NCBI GenBank assembly: GCA_016946835.1
Contig: JACVTC010000130.1
Location: forward strand, 220,001-230,000
DNA from: Neocallimastix lanati (nom. inval.)
Lineage: Eukaryota > Neocallimastigomycota > Neocallimastigomycetes > Neocallimastigales > Neocallimastigaceae
Direction of reading: 5' to 3'
DNA: 10,000 bases
A model generated the notes under the pieces. The model worked only from the letters and a program-made list of their open reading frames with translations. It did no database searches and was not told where the DNA came from. A program made the position numbers and the translations under genes. This document shows positions 1 to 9,348 of this stretch, one piece after another; position 1 is the stretch's first letter, and the number at the start of each line of letters is the position of its first letter.

Positions 1-604
1 TTTTTATTTTTTTTTTTAAAAAAAAAAACATAATTATTCAATAAATAATACTTGTTTTTATTATCATTTGTTAAAATAATATTTATTGAAATAAATTATT
101 ATACAAAATTTTAAGAATGAAATTTTTTGTATAAAAGTATATAAATATATTATTTAATTCTTTATATGTCTATTTACTTATATAACTGTTTCTTTTATAT
201 TATTTTTATACTCTACCAATTTTTTTAAAATATATAATGTAACAAAAATTTTTTTTTTTTTTTTTTTAATATTTTTATAGAATATGATATTATTATTATT
301 ATTATCATTTTTCAGATTTTATGGTAAATTAATAGATGAAATACAAATAAAATATTTTAGTGTTACATATAACATAATGGTTAAATTATTTTATTAATTT
401 AAATATAAAATAATTTAAAATATAATTATAATTATTAATTAGATGTTCCTTTATGAAATATATAAATAATTTCAATAATAGAAAATAAGTTTATATGAGA
501 AACCTTTTCCTTAATCTATATTTTATTATCAAAAATAATTTATTCATAAACACTATGTAAGATCTTATTATTTAAATGAAATAAGGATTTTTCTTTTTCT
601 TATT
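1..604. other. AT-rich non-coding stretch, no gene seen
   Basis: Both strands are dense in stop codons, and there is no run of GC-richer codon-like sequence such as appears in the two genes further on. The stretch opens with a T-run followed by an A-run (1-28), has a long T-run near 248-267 and a short ATT microsatellite near 287-305. No RNA gene or splice-supported exon could be recognised. Confidence 0.6.
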
Positions 605-613
605 ATTTTTTCT
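605..613. repeat. Left copy of putative 9-bp target-site duplication
   Basis: The word ATTTTTTCT abuts the first G of the inverted repeat and is repeated exactly at 1009-1017, directly after the last C of the right arm. The length fits Mutator-like insertion. The simple T-rich composition limits confidence. Confidence 0.55.
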
Positions 614-745
614 GGGTGTGGGGCATTTCGCCAAATTGCATTTCGCCAGGTTGCGTTTCGCCAATTTTTTTGAAAGCATGTGGCGTATTAAAAAATGTGG
701 CATTTCGCCAAATTGCTTTTCGCCAAGTTGCTTTTCGCCAAATTG
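614..745 (+). repeat. Left inverted-repeat arm of the MITE, 15-bp units
   Basis: There are six 15-bp units of the form GCNTTTCGCCAANTT, with small changes, at 623-637, 638-652, 653-667, 700-714, 715-729 and 730-744. They fall into two blocks of three, separated by a core (about 668-699) that includes GTGGCGTATT. The CGCC part is the most constant. The arm pairs with 884-1008 in inverted orientation. Confidence 0.85.
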
Positions 746-883
746 AGAATTATTAAATAAATAAATAAATCAATAAATAAAATTAATTATCATTAATATC
801 GCATAAAAACAATTTTAAAAAAAAATATATTTTGAATTAATATTTATTTATTTATTCTTTATTTATATCAATACTCTACTTGT

Positions 884-1008
884 CGAAATGCAACCTGGCG
901 AAAAGCAACTTGGGGAAATGCAACTTGGGGAATTGCAACATTTTAATACTACGCCACTTGGCGAAATGCAACCTGGCGAAATGCAATTTGGGGAAATGCA
1001 ACTCTCCC
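884..1008 (-). repeat. Right inverted-repeat arm of the MITE, 15-bp units
   Basis: The same 15-bp unit appears here in reverse complement: 892-906, 907-921, 922-936, then 955-969, 970-984 and 985-999, plus a partial unit at 884-891. The core at about 937-956 contains TACGCCAC, the complement of the left core. Several units have GGGG where the left arm has TGGCG or CGCC-type sequence, so this arm has diverged or come from a different unit variant. The region between the arms (746-883) is AT-rich and itself partly inverted: TAAA repeats near 754-780 face TTTA repeats near 842-863. Confidence 0.85.
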
Positions 1009-1017
1009 ATTTTTTCT
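1009..1017. repeat. Right copy of putative 9-bp target-site duplication
   Basis: This is an exact match to the word at 605-613, and it begins at the base after the right inverted-repeat terminus. It merges into further T-rich sequence, which weakens the argument slightly. Confidence 0.55.
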
Positions 1018-1169
1018 TTTTTCAAATTCTAATCTTTCAAAATTATTATTTTTTTGATTAAAAATAAGAATAAAAAAAAAAAAAGAATATTCTTTGTGTT
1101 AAAGTTACACCTAATTAACTTTTAATAATTAATTTTTATTTTTATTTTTTTTTTATTTTATGTATTTAT

Positions 1170-1914
1170 TATTACTATTTATTTACTATTTAATTATTTA
1201 TTATTTATTTATTATTTATTTATTTATTATTTATTATTTATTATTTATTATTTATTATTTATTATTTATTATTTATATTTATTATTTATTATTTATTATT
1301 TATATTTATTATTTATTATTTATTTATTATTTATTTATTTATTATTTATTATTTATTATTTATTATTTATTATTTATTATTTATTATTTATTATTTATTA
1401 TTTATTATTTATTATTTATTTATTATTTATTTATTTATTGTTTATTATTTATTATTTATTATTTATTATTTATTATTTAGTATTTATTATTTATATTTAT
1501 TATTTATTATTTATTTATTATTTATTTATTTATTATTTATTATTTATTATTTATTATTTATTATTTATTATTTATTATTTATTATTTATTATTTATTATT
1601 TATTATTTATTATTTATTATTTATTATTTATTATTTATTATTTATTATTTATTATTTATTATTTATATTTATTATTTATTATTTATTATTTATTATTTAT
1701 ATTTATTATTTATTATTTATTTATTATTTATTTATTTATTATTTATTATTTATTATTTATTATTTATTATTTATTATTTATTATTTATTATTTATTATTT
1801 ATTATTTATTATTTATTATTTATTATTTATTGTTTATTATTTATTATTTATTATTTATTATTTATTATTTATTATTTATTATTTATTATTTATTATTTAG
1901 TATTTATTTATTAA
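1170..1914. repeat. TTATTTA heptanucleotide satellite (T-rich on this strand)
   Basis: This tandem array of the 7-bp unit TTATTTA is interspersed with TTTA and TATATTTA variants. Beyond about position 1190 it contains only A and T except for four G bases at 1440, 1480, 1832 and 1900. Because TTATTTA has no stop in some registers, it gives long open frames coding a Tyr-Leu-Leu-Phe-Ile-Ile heptad. This is a translation artefact: there is no normal codon use, and every residue follows from the 7-bp period. A higher-order block structure is visible (see findings). Confidence 0.95.
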
Positions 1915-2355
1915 TTAAAATTTATTATTATTATTATGATTATTCAAATATTTAATTATTTATTTATTATTTATTATTCAATTATTTAAAAACGGTAGAA
2001 AATAAAATGTTATTGCTAATTGACAAAAAGGACATTTTTTGTGGCTTTATATTATTATTAATAAATAAATATATATTATAATATGCTTTATTTTATTATT
2101 AATTAATTTATTATAATACTAATTTTACTGTATCTTGAATAACCAATCAAAATAAAAAAACCTTAATATTTATTAAAAAATAATAATAAATAAATTTTTA
2201 TAATATATTATAAAGTATAACATAATATATTGTATAATACAATAATTCGAAACAATCTTGAAAATACTAAAAAAGTAATATATATATAACCATTAAATAT
2301 ATAATAAATAGAAAATATATTAAAATATATTAACATTATATATGAAAGTAATTGT
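1915..2355. other. AT-rich spacer between the two opposed satellites, no gene seen
   Basis: This spacer holds a short ATT run near 1921-1936, a little more TTTA/TTATTTA-like sequence up to about 1987, and then irregular AT-rich sequence. A small inverted repeat, ACAAAAA/TTTTTGT, lies near 2023-2041. No exon with plausible splice sites or RNA gene could be supported on either strand. Confidence 0.6.
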
Positions 2356-2512
2356 CTATAATAAATAATAAATAAATAAATAATAAATAAATAATAAAAA
2401 ATAAATAAAATAATAAATAATAAATAAATAAATAATAAATAATAAATAATAAATAAATAAATAATAAATAATAAATAATAATAATAAATAGTAATAATAA
2501 TAATTATAATAA

Positions 2513-2597
<85 letters not shown>

Positions 2598-2790
2598 GTA
2601 ATAAGTAATAATAATAATAATAATTAAATAATAAATAAATAATAAATAATAAATAATAAATAATAAATAATAAATAATAAATAATAAATAATAAATAATA
2701 AATATATAAATAAATAAATAATAAATAATAAATAAATAAATAATAAATAAATAATAAATAATAAATATAAATCATAAATAATAATAAAAA
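2356..2790. repeat. TAAATAA heptanucleotide satellite with an internal TAA microsatellite
   Basis: This array is the reverse complement in type of the one at 1170-1914: TAAATAA and TAAA units on the + strand. An almost uninterrupted TAA trinucleotide run lies in the middle (about 2505-2597). Its minus-strand open frame of Tyr, Leu, Ile, Phe and Asn only is an artefact of the repeat. The orientation opposite to the first array means that the two could pair in a single strand. Confidence 0.93.
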
Positions 2791-3471
2791 TAAGAATTAT
2801 TTAGATAAATACATATATTTTTTATTTATTTAATTAAATATATATAAATTGTTAATATTTAATGATTGATTAAATATTAATGTTTAAGATTTTTATTTAT
2901 TAATTAATTTTTAAATAATATAAAAGAAAGTTTTTTTTTTTTTATCTACTCGACACTTTTTTTTATTGTAAATTTTTCTTCTATATTGAAAATTTCTATT
3001 TTAAAAATTTAGTTAAAACAAAACAAAATAATAAATTTTTATTTTTAGCTTTAAAATAAAACAAGAAAGAGCAATTATAGATTATTAAATTTAATAATTT
3101 AATTTATTTTTATATTAATAAATAACAACCATTTATTTTTTATCAAGTAAAATATCAGATTTATTTTTAAATTTTATAATTATTTAAAATTAATATTATT
3201 AATAAAGAAAAAAAAATAAATAAAATAAAAAATAAAATAATAAATAAATAAAAAGTAAAACAAAATAAAATGAATCAAAGAGTATAAGATAAAATTAAAT
3301 AGAATAAATATAATTTTATGATAATGAAATTAACATTTAATAATAATAAAGTAGTATGGAACTTAATAAGTTATTTTAACAAAGTATTAAGTAATATATA
3401 TTAAATAGATTTTTATTTATATATATATATATATTTTTTATTTGGTAAACAGAACAGGAAAATAAATAAAA
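2791..3471. other. AT-rich intergenic stretch and presumed promoter/5' leader of gene 1
   Basis: No gene was found here. The sequence contains a T-run near 2930-2943, an A-rich tract near 3205-3270 and a TA dinucleotide run at about 3418-3433 just before the gene. An in-frame stop (TAA, 3463-3465) lies close upstream of the start codon. Specific promoter elements cannot be told from background in DNA of this composition. Confidence 0.5.
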
Positions 3472-3630
3472 ATGCAAAAGAAATTAATATATCAAATAAT
3501 TAACGTTGTTACCGCTATCTTAATCGGTATTTCTGGTGTATACAATTTAATTAAGATCTTTTCAAATAGCTTACAATTCTCAGCTGCTATCATAAACTTG
3601 TACTATATGTAAGTGTGTAATTTGTTAATC

Positions 3631-3680
<50 letters not shown>

Positions 3681-4261
3681 GGAAATAATAATAATTTTTG
3701 AAAGAAAGAGGTATTGAATAAAATTACTAAAAAAAATTAAAATAAAAAAATAATATATATAAATAGTGCTTTCGCAATCTTATTTATCATGATTGCTTTC
3801 CGTGAAATTGATATTATTGAAACTGAAATGCACTTCTTATATAGTTACTTTGGTCGTGGTTTAAGTAAGTTTTAAAAATTAAAATAATACTAATATTATT
3901 TCGGAGTGATAAATTAAATAATTAATAATAAATATCTTAATATAATAATAATAATAATAATAATAAATATTTTCTATAAAATGGAATTATTTAAATAGCT
4001 TATTTATTGTAAGTATTATAAATATATATATAATTTATTATATATTACTTTAAATTATAATAAATATTATCAATAAATATTTTATTAATTATTATTAATA
4101 AATTTTATTATTAAAACACTAAACACAAACTAAAAAAAAGTATTGGTTTATCTTTATGGACCACTGATATTTCCATTCCAATGGTTGCTTCTGTAGTTAT
4201 TGTTTGTGTTGCCCTTGTGTATATTGTTCAATACTTCAAGAATGCAGAACCAGAATTCTAA
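3472..4261 (+). CDS. Tvp15/COPI-associated family Golgi membrane protein, four exons, 121 aa
   Basis: The spliced gene has exons at 3472-3608, 3767-3864, 3999-4008 and 4141-4261, which sum to 366 nt, or 121 residues plus TAA. Introns 1-3 (158, 134 and 132 bp) have donors GTAAGT and AG acceptors. The start is the first ATG after an in-frame stop, in an A-rich context. The protein has four hydrophobic segments, at about residues 9-28, 37-57, 69-87 and 93-111, and a short polar tail ending KNAEPEF. Residues 71-82, YSYFGRGLTYLF, match the conserved FLGRGLFY-type core I recall for the COPI-associated/Tvp15 family (Pfam COPI_assoc). Family members are small Golgi or vesicle membrane proteins of about 120-150 residues, whose biochemical role is poorly known. 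Codons are richer in C and G than in gene 2 (for example ATC, TTC, GCT, GGT), which suggests good expression. Exon structure is firm; the family call is from memory of the motif and topology. Confidence 0.85.
3632..3679. repeat. TAA microsatellite in intron 1 of the Tvp15-like gene
   Basis: About fifteen uninterrupted TAA units lie just downstream of the donor site. The repeat makes up roughly a third of the intron, and its length is likely to vary between strains. Confidence 0.9.
3999..4008 (+). other. 10-nt micro-exon of the Tvp15-like gene
   Basis: The ten bases CTTATTTATT lie between an acceptor TTAAATAG and a donor GTAAGT. They complete residue Thr79 and supply Tyr80, Leu81 and two bases of Phe82. 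Joining exon 2 directly to exon 4 would shift the frame into Ile-Leu-Val-Tyr-Leu and lose the match to the family. With the micro-exon the core reads FGRGLTYLFIGLSLW, as expected. Confidence 0.85.
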
Positions 4262-4618
4262 GTGCATTAAAGTTTGTCCTTTACCCAAAACAATATATAT
4301 TAAGGGAATTTGATATTTATTATCGTTATCGTTATATTTATTTTTATTCATAATTATACATTATGTAATATAGATTTTTATTTCAATTCATTGAAGTTTT
4401 ATTAATATTTAAAATAAATAAATAAATATATATTCTATTTATTATCGATAATTAGTAAAGATAATTTTTATCTGCTGTATATATGAATATTAACAAAAGC
4501 AATAATAACAAAAATGTTAATTTTTATTGTATTTAAAAATTAAATAAATATATAAAACTAATTATCATTGATAAAGAGAAAAATATATTAAAAAAAAAAA
4601 AAAAGAAATAAAATATTA

Positions 4619-4643
4619 TCTGTTTTTTTAGTAAAAAAACAGA
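4619..4643. repeat. Perfect 25-bp palindrome with one-base centre
   Basis: The arms TCTGTTTTTTTA and TAAAAAAACAGA are exact reverse complements around a single G at 4631. It lies 358 bp after the gene 1 stop codon. It could extrude as a cruciform or form a hairpin in RNA, but nothing shows a function. Confidence 0.8.
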
Positions 4644-5293
4644 AATTAAAAAAAAATATATATTATAGACTTTATTTTATATTGTAATTTGAAGTGTTTT
4701 AAAAGTGTTATATTTTTAAGATATTAAGATAAATTTTGGTTTATCAAATCCCAAAAAAAATAGTTTTTTTTTTTTTATTATTTTAAATATTTTGAAGCCG
4801 TTAAAAAAAAAAAAATATTTTAAATATTGTTTATTCAGAACCTGAATTTGTGGTAAAATTTTTCTTTTTGTTTACTATTAATATTTATTAATTAAAATTT
4901 TTATTGGATATATACATAAAACTATGTTAAAATATAAATGAAATATATATATTATATATATAATTTTTTTAAATATGAATTTTTATTAAATAAAAAAAAA
5001 AAAATAATTGTCCATTAAAAATTATTAATTATTATTATAATTTTTTTTTTAATTAAATATAAGATTTTTATTATATACATATTTAATTTATATATTTAAT
5101 TTGTATATTTAATTATACTATTAATTTTTATTTTTATTTTTATTCTTTCATTTAGTATTTTTGTTTCTTTTTATTTATTTATATTTTATCTTATTTTTGC
5201 TTTTTACTTTGTAAATAAATTGCAATTACAATAAAATATAATATCAAAAATACATTAAATATTCTTTATATTTTTAAAATAATAGAAAAAAAG

Positions 5294-5297
<4 letters not shown>

Positions 5298-5324
<27 letters not shown>
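5298..5324. repeat. Long A homopolymer
   Basis: A run of about 27 A bases lies in the intergenic region upstream of gene 2, the longest homopolymer in the window. It may influence nucleosome placement upstream of gene 2, but that is general inference. Confidence 0.85.
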
Positions 5325-5327
<3 letters not shown>

Positions 5328-5375
5328 TATTTTTAAAAGATATTATAACAGTTAATTAAAAATTAATTTTTAGTC

Positions 5376-5414
<39 letters not shown>

Positions 5415-5748
5415 TTTTTTTGTTAAAAAAAATAATAAAAATAATTTTAAAAATCATACTCTTCAATATTTTTTGTAGAGTTTAAATTATTTATTATTAG
5501 TTATTTTATTTTTATTTTTTATATATACATTTAAAAAATAAAATAAAATAAAATAAAAAATACTATAAAATAAGAAAAATATATTTTATTATATTTAATA
5601 AATATAAAAAGAAACTATAGTTTTTTATATTTTGAATATAATATAAGAAATATTAATTAAAAGAAAAAATATTGCTATATTAGAATATGTTTTGAAAGTC
5701 AAAAGTATTATAAATTAAAAAAAAAAAAAAGTATTTATAATAATCAAA

Positions 5749-5926
5749 ATGACGCTAACAAATGAAAAACACGAAGAAAAAGTACAAAGTAAAACTGAAG
5801 GTGAACCTCAAAATGAAGATAATAAAAATAATACAACTACTGATGATAATTCACCAAAAGAAACTTCTAAAACTGAAGAAAAACAAGAAATTTCAAAAGG
5901 TATATAATATTATTAATATTTATAAA

Positions 5927-5964
<38 letters not shown>

Positions 5965-8068
5965 ATTATTATTATAAAGAATTTAATAAATGATTATTAG
6001 TTAAACTAAAATAATGATATTAATTATAATAATATAATTTAAGAAAAAGAAAAAGATTCACCTCCTCAAAAAATGAACTGTGAAGAATGTCAAAAGAATA
6101 AAATGAATCTAGTTAATGCATTAAAGCATATAAAAACGCTACAAGGAAATTCAACCAAACTTATAGAATATTATGAAAAAGTTAAAAAAGGTAGTTATAA
6201 GAAGAAAAATATTTTTTAAATATTTTTATAAATATATGAAATTAATATTATTATTATCATTATTATTTTTATTTTTTTTATATTTATTTATTTATTTTTT
6301 TTTTTCTTCACAAATATATTAAAATTTTAAAATAGAAAAAAATACATTGGAAGAAAATATTAAAAAATTTAAAACAGAAGTTACAAATTTACAGAATAAG
6401 TTGACATCCAATGAATTAGAAAAATCAAAATTAAATGAATTATTATCAAAATCTCAAATAGAAATTTCAGAATTGAAAAAAAGTTCCAATGATACCCAAA
6501 ATTCAATAACAAAAATTGAAGAAATGAAAGAAGAAGTAATAAATTAAAATTTGATTATTATCTATATTGGAAATATGTGTTTATATATATATTTTTTATT
6601 GATTAATTTTTTTTTTCTATATTAATATTAAAATTTCAATTTTATTTTAAATTAATACTTTATAATAATATTTATCAATGAATATTTCAAATATAAAAAT
6701 CAAACTATTAAATATACATATATATATATATATAAAAGAATCAAAAACTTAAAGAAAACTTTGAAAAATCAAAGATGGATATAGGAAATCTTGAAAATAA
6801 ATTGAAAATGAGGTTTATTATAAACTATAACGATTTTTTTTTTAAAATTTGATGTGATATGTTTTTAATATATTTATTAATCTATTTAAAATAAAATTTA
6901 AACCTATATTTATAAATATATATTATTATATTATTCTTTACTTCTATAAATATAAATTATAATATTTATTATTCTTTACATTTCTAAATATAAATTATAA
7001 TATATGAATATATATTATTCTTTTCATCTATAAATATAAATTATAATATATAAATATAAATATTTATATATATATTTTTAAATGAAAAAAAAAAAAAAAG
7101 TCAAAAAGAAGTTGAAAAATATAAAATTGATTTTAGTAACTATAGAGACCAAGTTAAAAATCAACAAAGAGTGAATAAGGATAAGATTAATATATATGAA
7201 AAAGAATTAAAAGATTTTAAGGAAATAAAAGCAGAATATGAAAAAGAACTCAAGAAGAATAAAGTTCTAAATGAAAAAATAAATCAATTAGAAAATACAG
7301 TAAATGAGCTAAAAATGAATGAAGAAAGAAATAAATCTAATCTAAAAGAAGATAATAAGGGAGCAGTGAATAAAGAGATGGAAATTAAACTTTGGAAATT
7401 AAACAATACAGTAACTGAACTGGAACAGAAGCGAATGCAAATGGAATTAGAGAAAAATCTATTATTCCAAGAAAATTTACGTTTATCTGAAAAAATTAAA
7501 AAGGTGACAAATATTCAAATGAATAGTATAAAGGACGAATCGAAGGATCCCTCACAAGAGACATCTTCCAATTTTGTTTTAAATCAAGAAATTTACCAAC
7601 GAAAATTACAAGAGAAAGATAATCTCATTGAAGCTGAAAAAGAAAAATTTGAAAAAGTTAAGCGTGAATTGAATGAAAAAAATGATCAAATATCGGTGTA
7701 TAAGAGATTAATAGAGAAAAAAACTAAAGAATTACGTATCGTACATAAAGAAAAATCTAATTTGGAAGAACGTTTTACAGTTTTGGAAAGTAAAAAAGAT
7801 AAATTAGAAAATGAATTTGATTCAAAATTAGAAAAAATACAGAATCAATATATTGAAGAAATTGATTCGTATAAGTATACCTTAAGACATAAAGAAGAAA
7901 TGCATCAAAAAGAAAAAGTAAGCAATACTAATAAGAATAATGATAATAAATATATACATAAATATTTAATATAAATAATTTACTTAATAGGAATATTTTA
8001 TATATAAATATTTTTTTTTATATTATATAAAATACTTTTAATTATTTTTGTTATTCTTCTTCTTCTTC

Positions 8069-8113
<45 letters not shown>

Positions 8114-9311
8114 GTATTCTTTTTATTTTAAATAAAATATTAATATATATATATATATTTATATATAAATAAAAATTCAATATTTCATTTAGTTATCTTT
8201 ATTTGGTATTATAACGAGACAACAAGTTGAAATTGATGATATAAAAAATAAAGTAAGATTTAAACTTTTCAATATATACTTTTTTTTTTTTTTATTTTAT
8301 TACTTTATGAATAATTTGATATATATTATATTTAACGTATTATAATTATTGTTATTAAATATAAATATAAAAATTTCATCATTAAAAGGGTTTAATAAAA
8401 CATGATGATGATATAAATATAAATCATTCAATGTCCATATATGAACCAAAAGAATCATCGCGTCATGAACTATTTGAAAGAGAAAAATCAAATACCTTAA
8501 AAGTAAATACAAAATTAAGTAAAAGAACAAATAATGAACGAGAAGATGATCCATCATCTAAATCAAAAAAGTTAAAATATGATGAAACAAGCATCAAACA
8601 ACCTAATAATAAATTATCCTCATCACTAAAAGAAAAAGAAAAATTAAATAATAGAAAAAAAAAGGAAGATAATTCTAATTTTCATCAAAATACCCCAATA
8701 GATAATGATTTAAGTGATGCACTTATTGATGATACCGATCTTACAGAAAATATTTCAAAAAAATATGAAACAATAGAGATGGATGAAGAAACGAACGAAG
8801 TCGAATCAAATATAAGTGGTTCACCTAAAAGAGATTTAATTCTTAATGATGATCTAATTAATAGTGGTCAATCCATAAATGATTCTTCTTCTCAAGGTAT
8901 ATTCATATAAGAAATAAATAAATAAATAAATAGATAAATAAATAAATAAATAGATAAATAAATAGATGAATAAATAAATAAATAGATAGATAAATAAATA
9001 GATAAATAAATAGATAAATAAAATAAATAGATAAATAAATAAATAAATAAATGGATAAATAAATAGATAGATAAGTAAATAGATAAATAAATAAATATAA
9101 AAAATATAAAATTTTATTATTATCATTTATTAATATTATTAATTATTTCAAAAATTATATCATATATATATATATATTTATAAATAATTAAAGATAAGAA
9201 AACTACAACACCAATATCACCTAATCAAAAGAAAAGACTAAAAGCAATTATTTCTATTAAAAAAAGAGTATCCAATAAAAAATGTAATTAATAATATAGA
9301 TACATATTCAC

Positions 9312-9348
<37 letters not shown>

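Larger units (their letters stand above)
614..1008. mobile_element. MULE-like MITE / foldback element candidate with long composite inverted repeats
   Basis: This 395-bp element stands out by its G and C content against an almost pure A/T background. The left edge reads GGGTGTGGGGCATTTC and the reverse complement of the right edge reads GGGAGAGTTGCATTTC. The two arms then align without a gap for the next 26 bases, with one mismatch in the first unit and one in the third. Each arm carries two blocks of 15-bp units around a core containing GTGGCGTA plus ATTAAAA. The 9-bp word ATTTTTTCT sits directly outside both edges (605-613 and 1009-1017), as a target-site duplication would. Long inverted repeats with subrepeats, a GGG terminus and a 9-bp duplication are typical of Mutator-like elements (established knowledge). 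There is no transposase gene, so the copy would need to be mobilised in trans. The family assignment is inference, and the duplicated word is T-rich, so chance is not negligible. Confidence 0.72.
4262..5748. other. AT-rich intergenic stretch between gene 1 and gene 2
   Basis: The first 80 or so bases after the gene 1 stop are less AT-biased and are probably 3' untranslated sequence. AATAAA-type words occur near 4411-4428, but such words are common by chance here. Beyond that are a 25-bp near-perfect palindrome (4619-4643), a long A-run (about 5298-5324), an ATT microsatellite (about 5384-5412) and several shorter T and A runs. No coding exon or RNA gene was found. The minus-strand open frame over 4154-4351 overlaps gene 1's last exon and is a shadow. 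Confidence 0.6.

Noticed and set aside
623-999. CRISPR-like array because of regularly spaced short repeats
   Set aside because: The 15-bp units are directly abutting with no unique spacers and are arranged as inverted arms, and the surroundings are eukaryotic with spliceosomal introns.
888-1062. Short + strand ORF with GEMQ repeats in the right transposon arm
   Set aside because: It is explained by the 15-bp repeat, its ATG is one of several identical repeat ATGs, and it runs into T-rich flank coding Phe and Ile.
1160-1914. Long open frames of Tyr, Leu, Phe and Ile that look like transmembrane proteins
   Set aside because: They follow directly from the 7-bp TTATTTA repeat, which has no stop in these registers. 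There is no normal codon use or initiation context.
2356-2775. Minus-strand open frame of Ile/Tyr/Leu runs
   Set aside because: It is a translation of the TAAATAA and TAA repeats, not a gene.
4154-4351. Minus-strand 65-residue open frame
   Set aside because: It is antisense to the last exon of the Tvp15-like gene and lacks family likeness. The + strand spliced frame explains the sequence better.
5762-5977. Lys-rich open frame starting at the second ATG near the start of gene 2
   Set aside because: It is in another frame from the ATG at 5749 and runs into the intron's TA and T repeats. The 5749 frame joins cleanly to all later exons.
8300-8557. Minus-strand 85-residue open frame
   Set aside because: It is antisense to exon 7 and part of intron 6 of gene 2, with no recognisable feature.
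8854-9126. Minus-strand Tyr/Leu/Phe/Ile open frame
   Set aside because: It is generated by the tetranucleotide array in intron 7.
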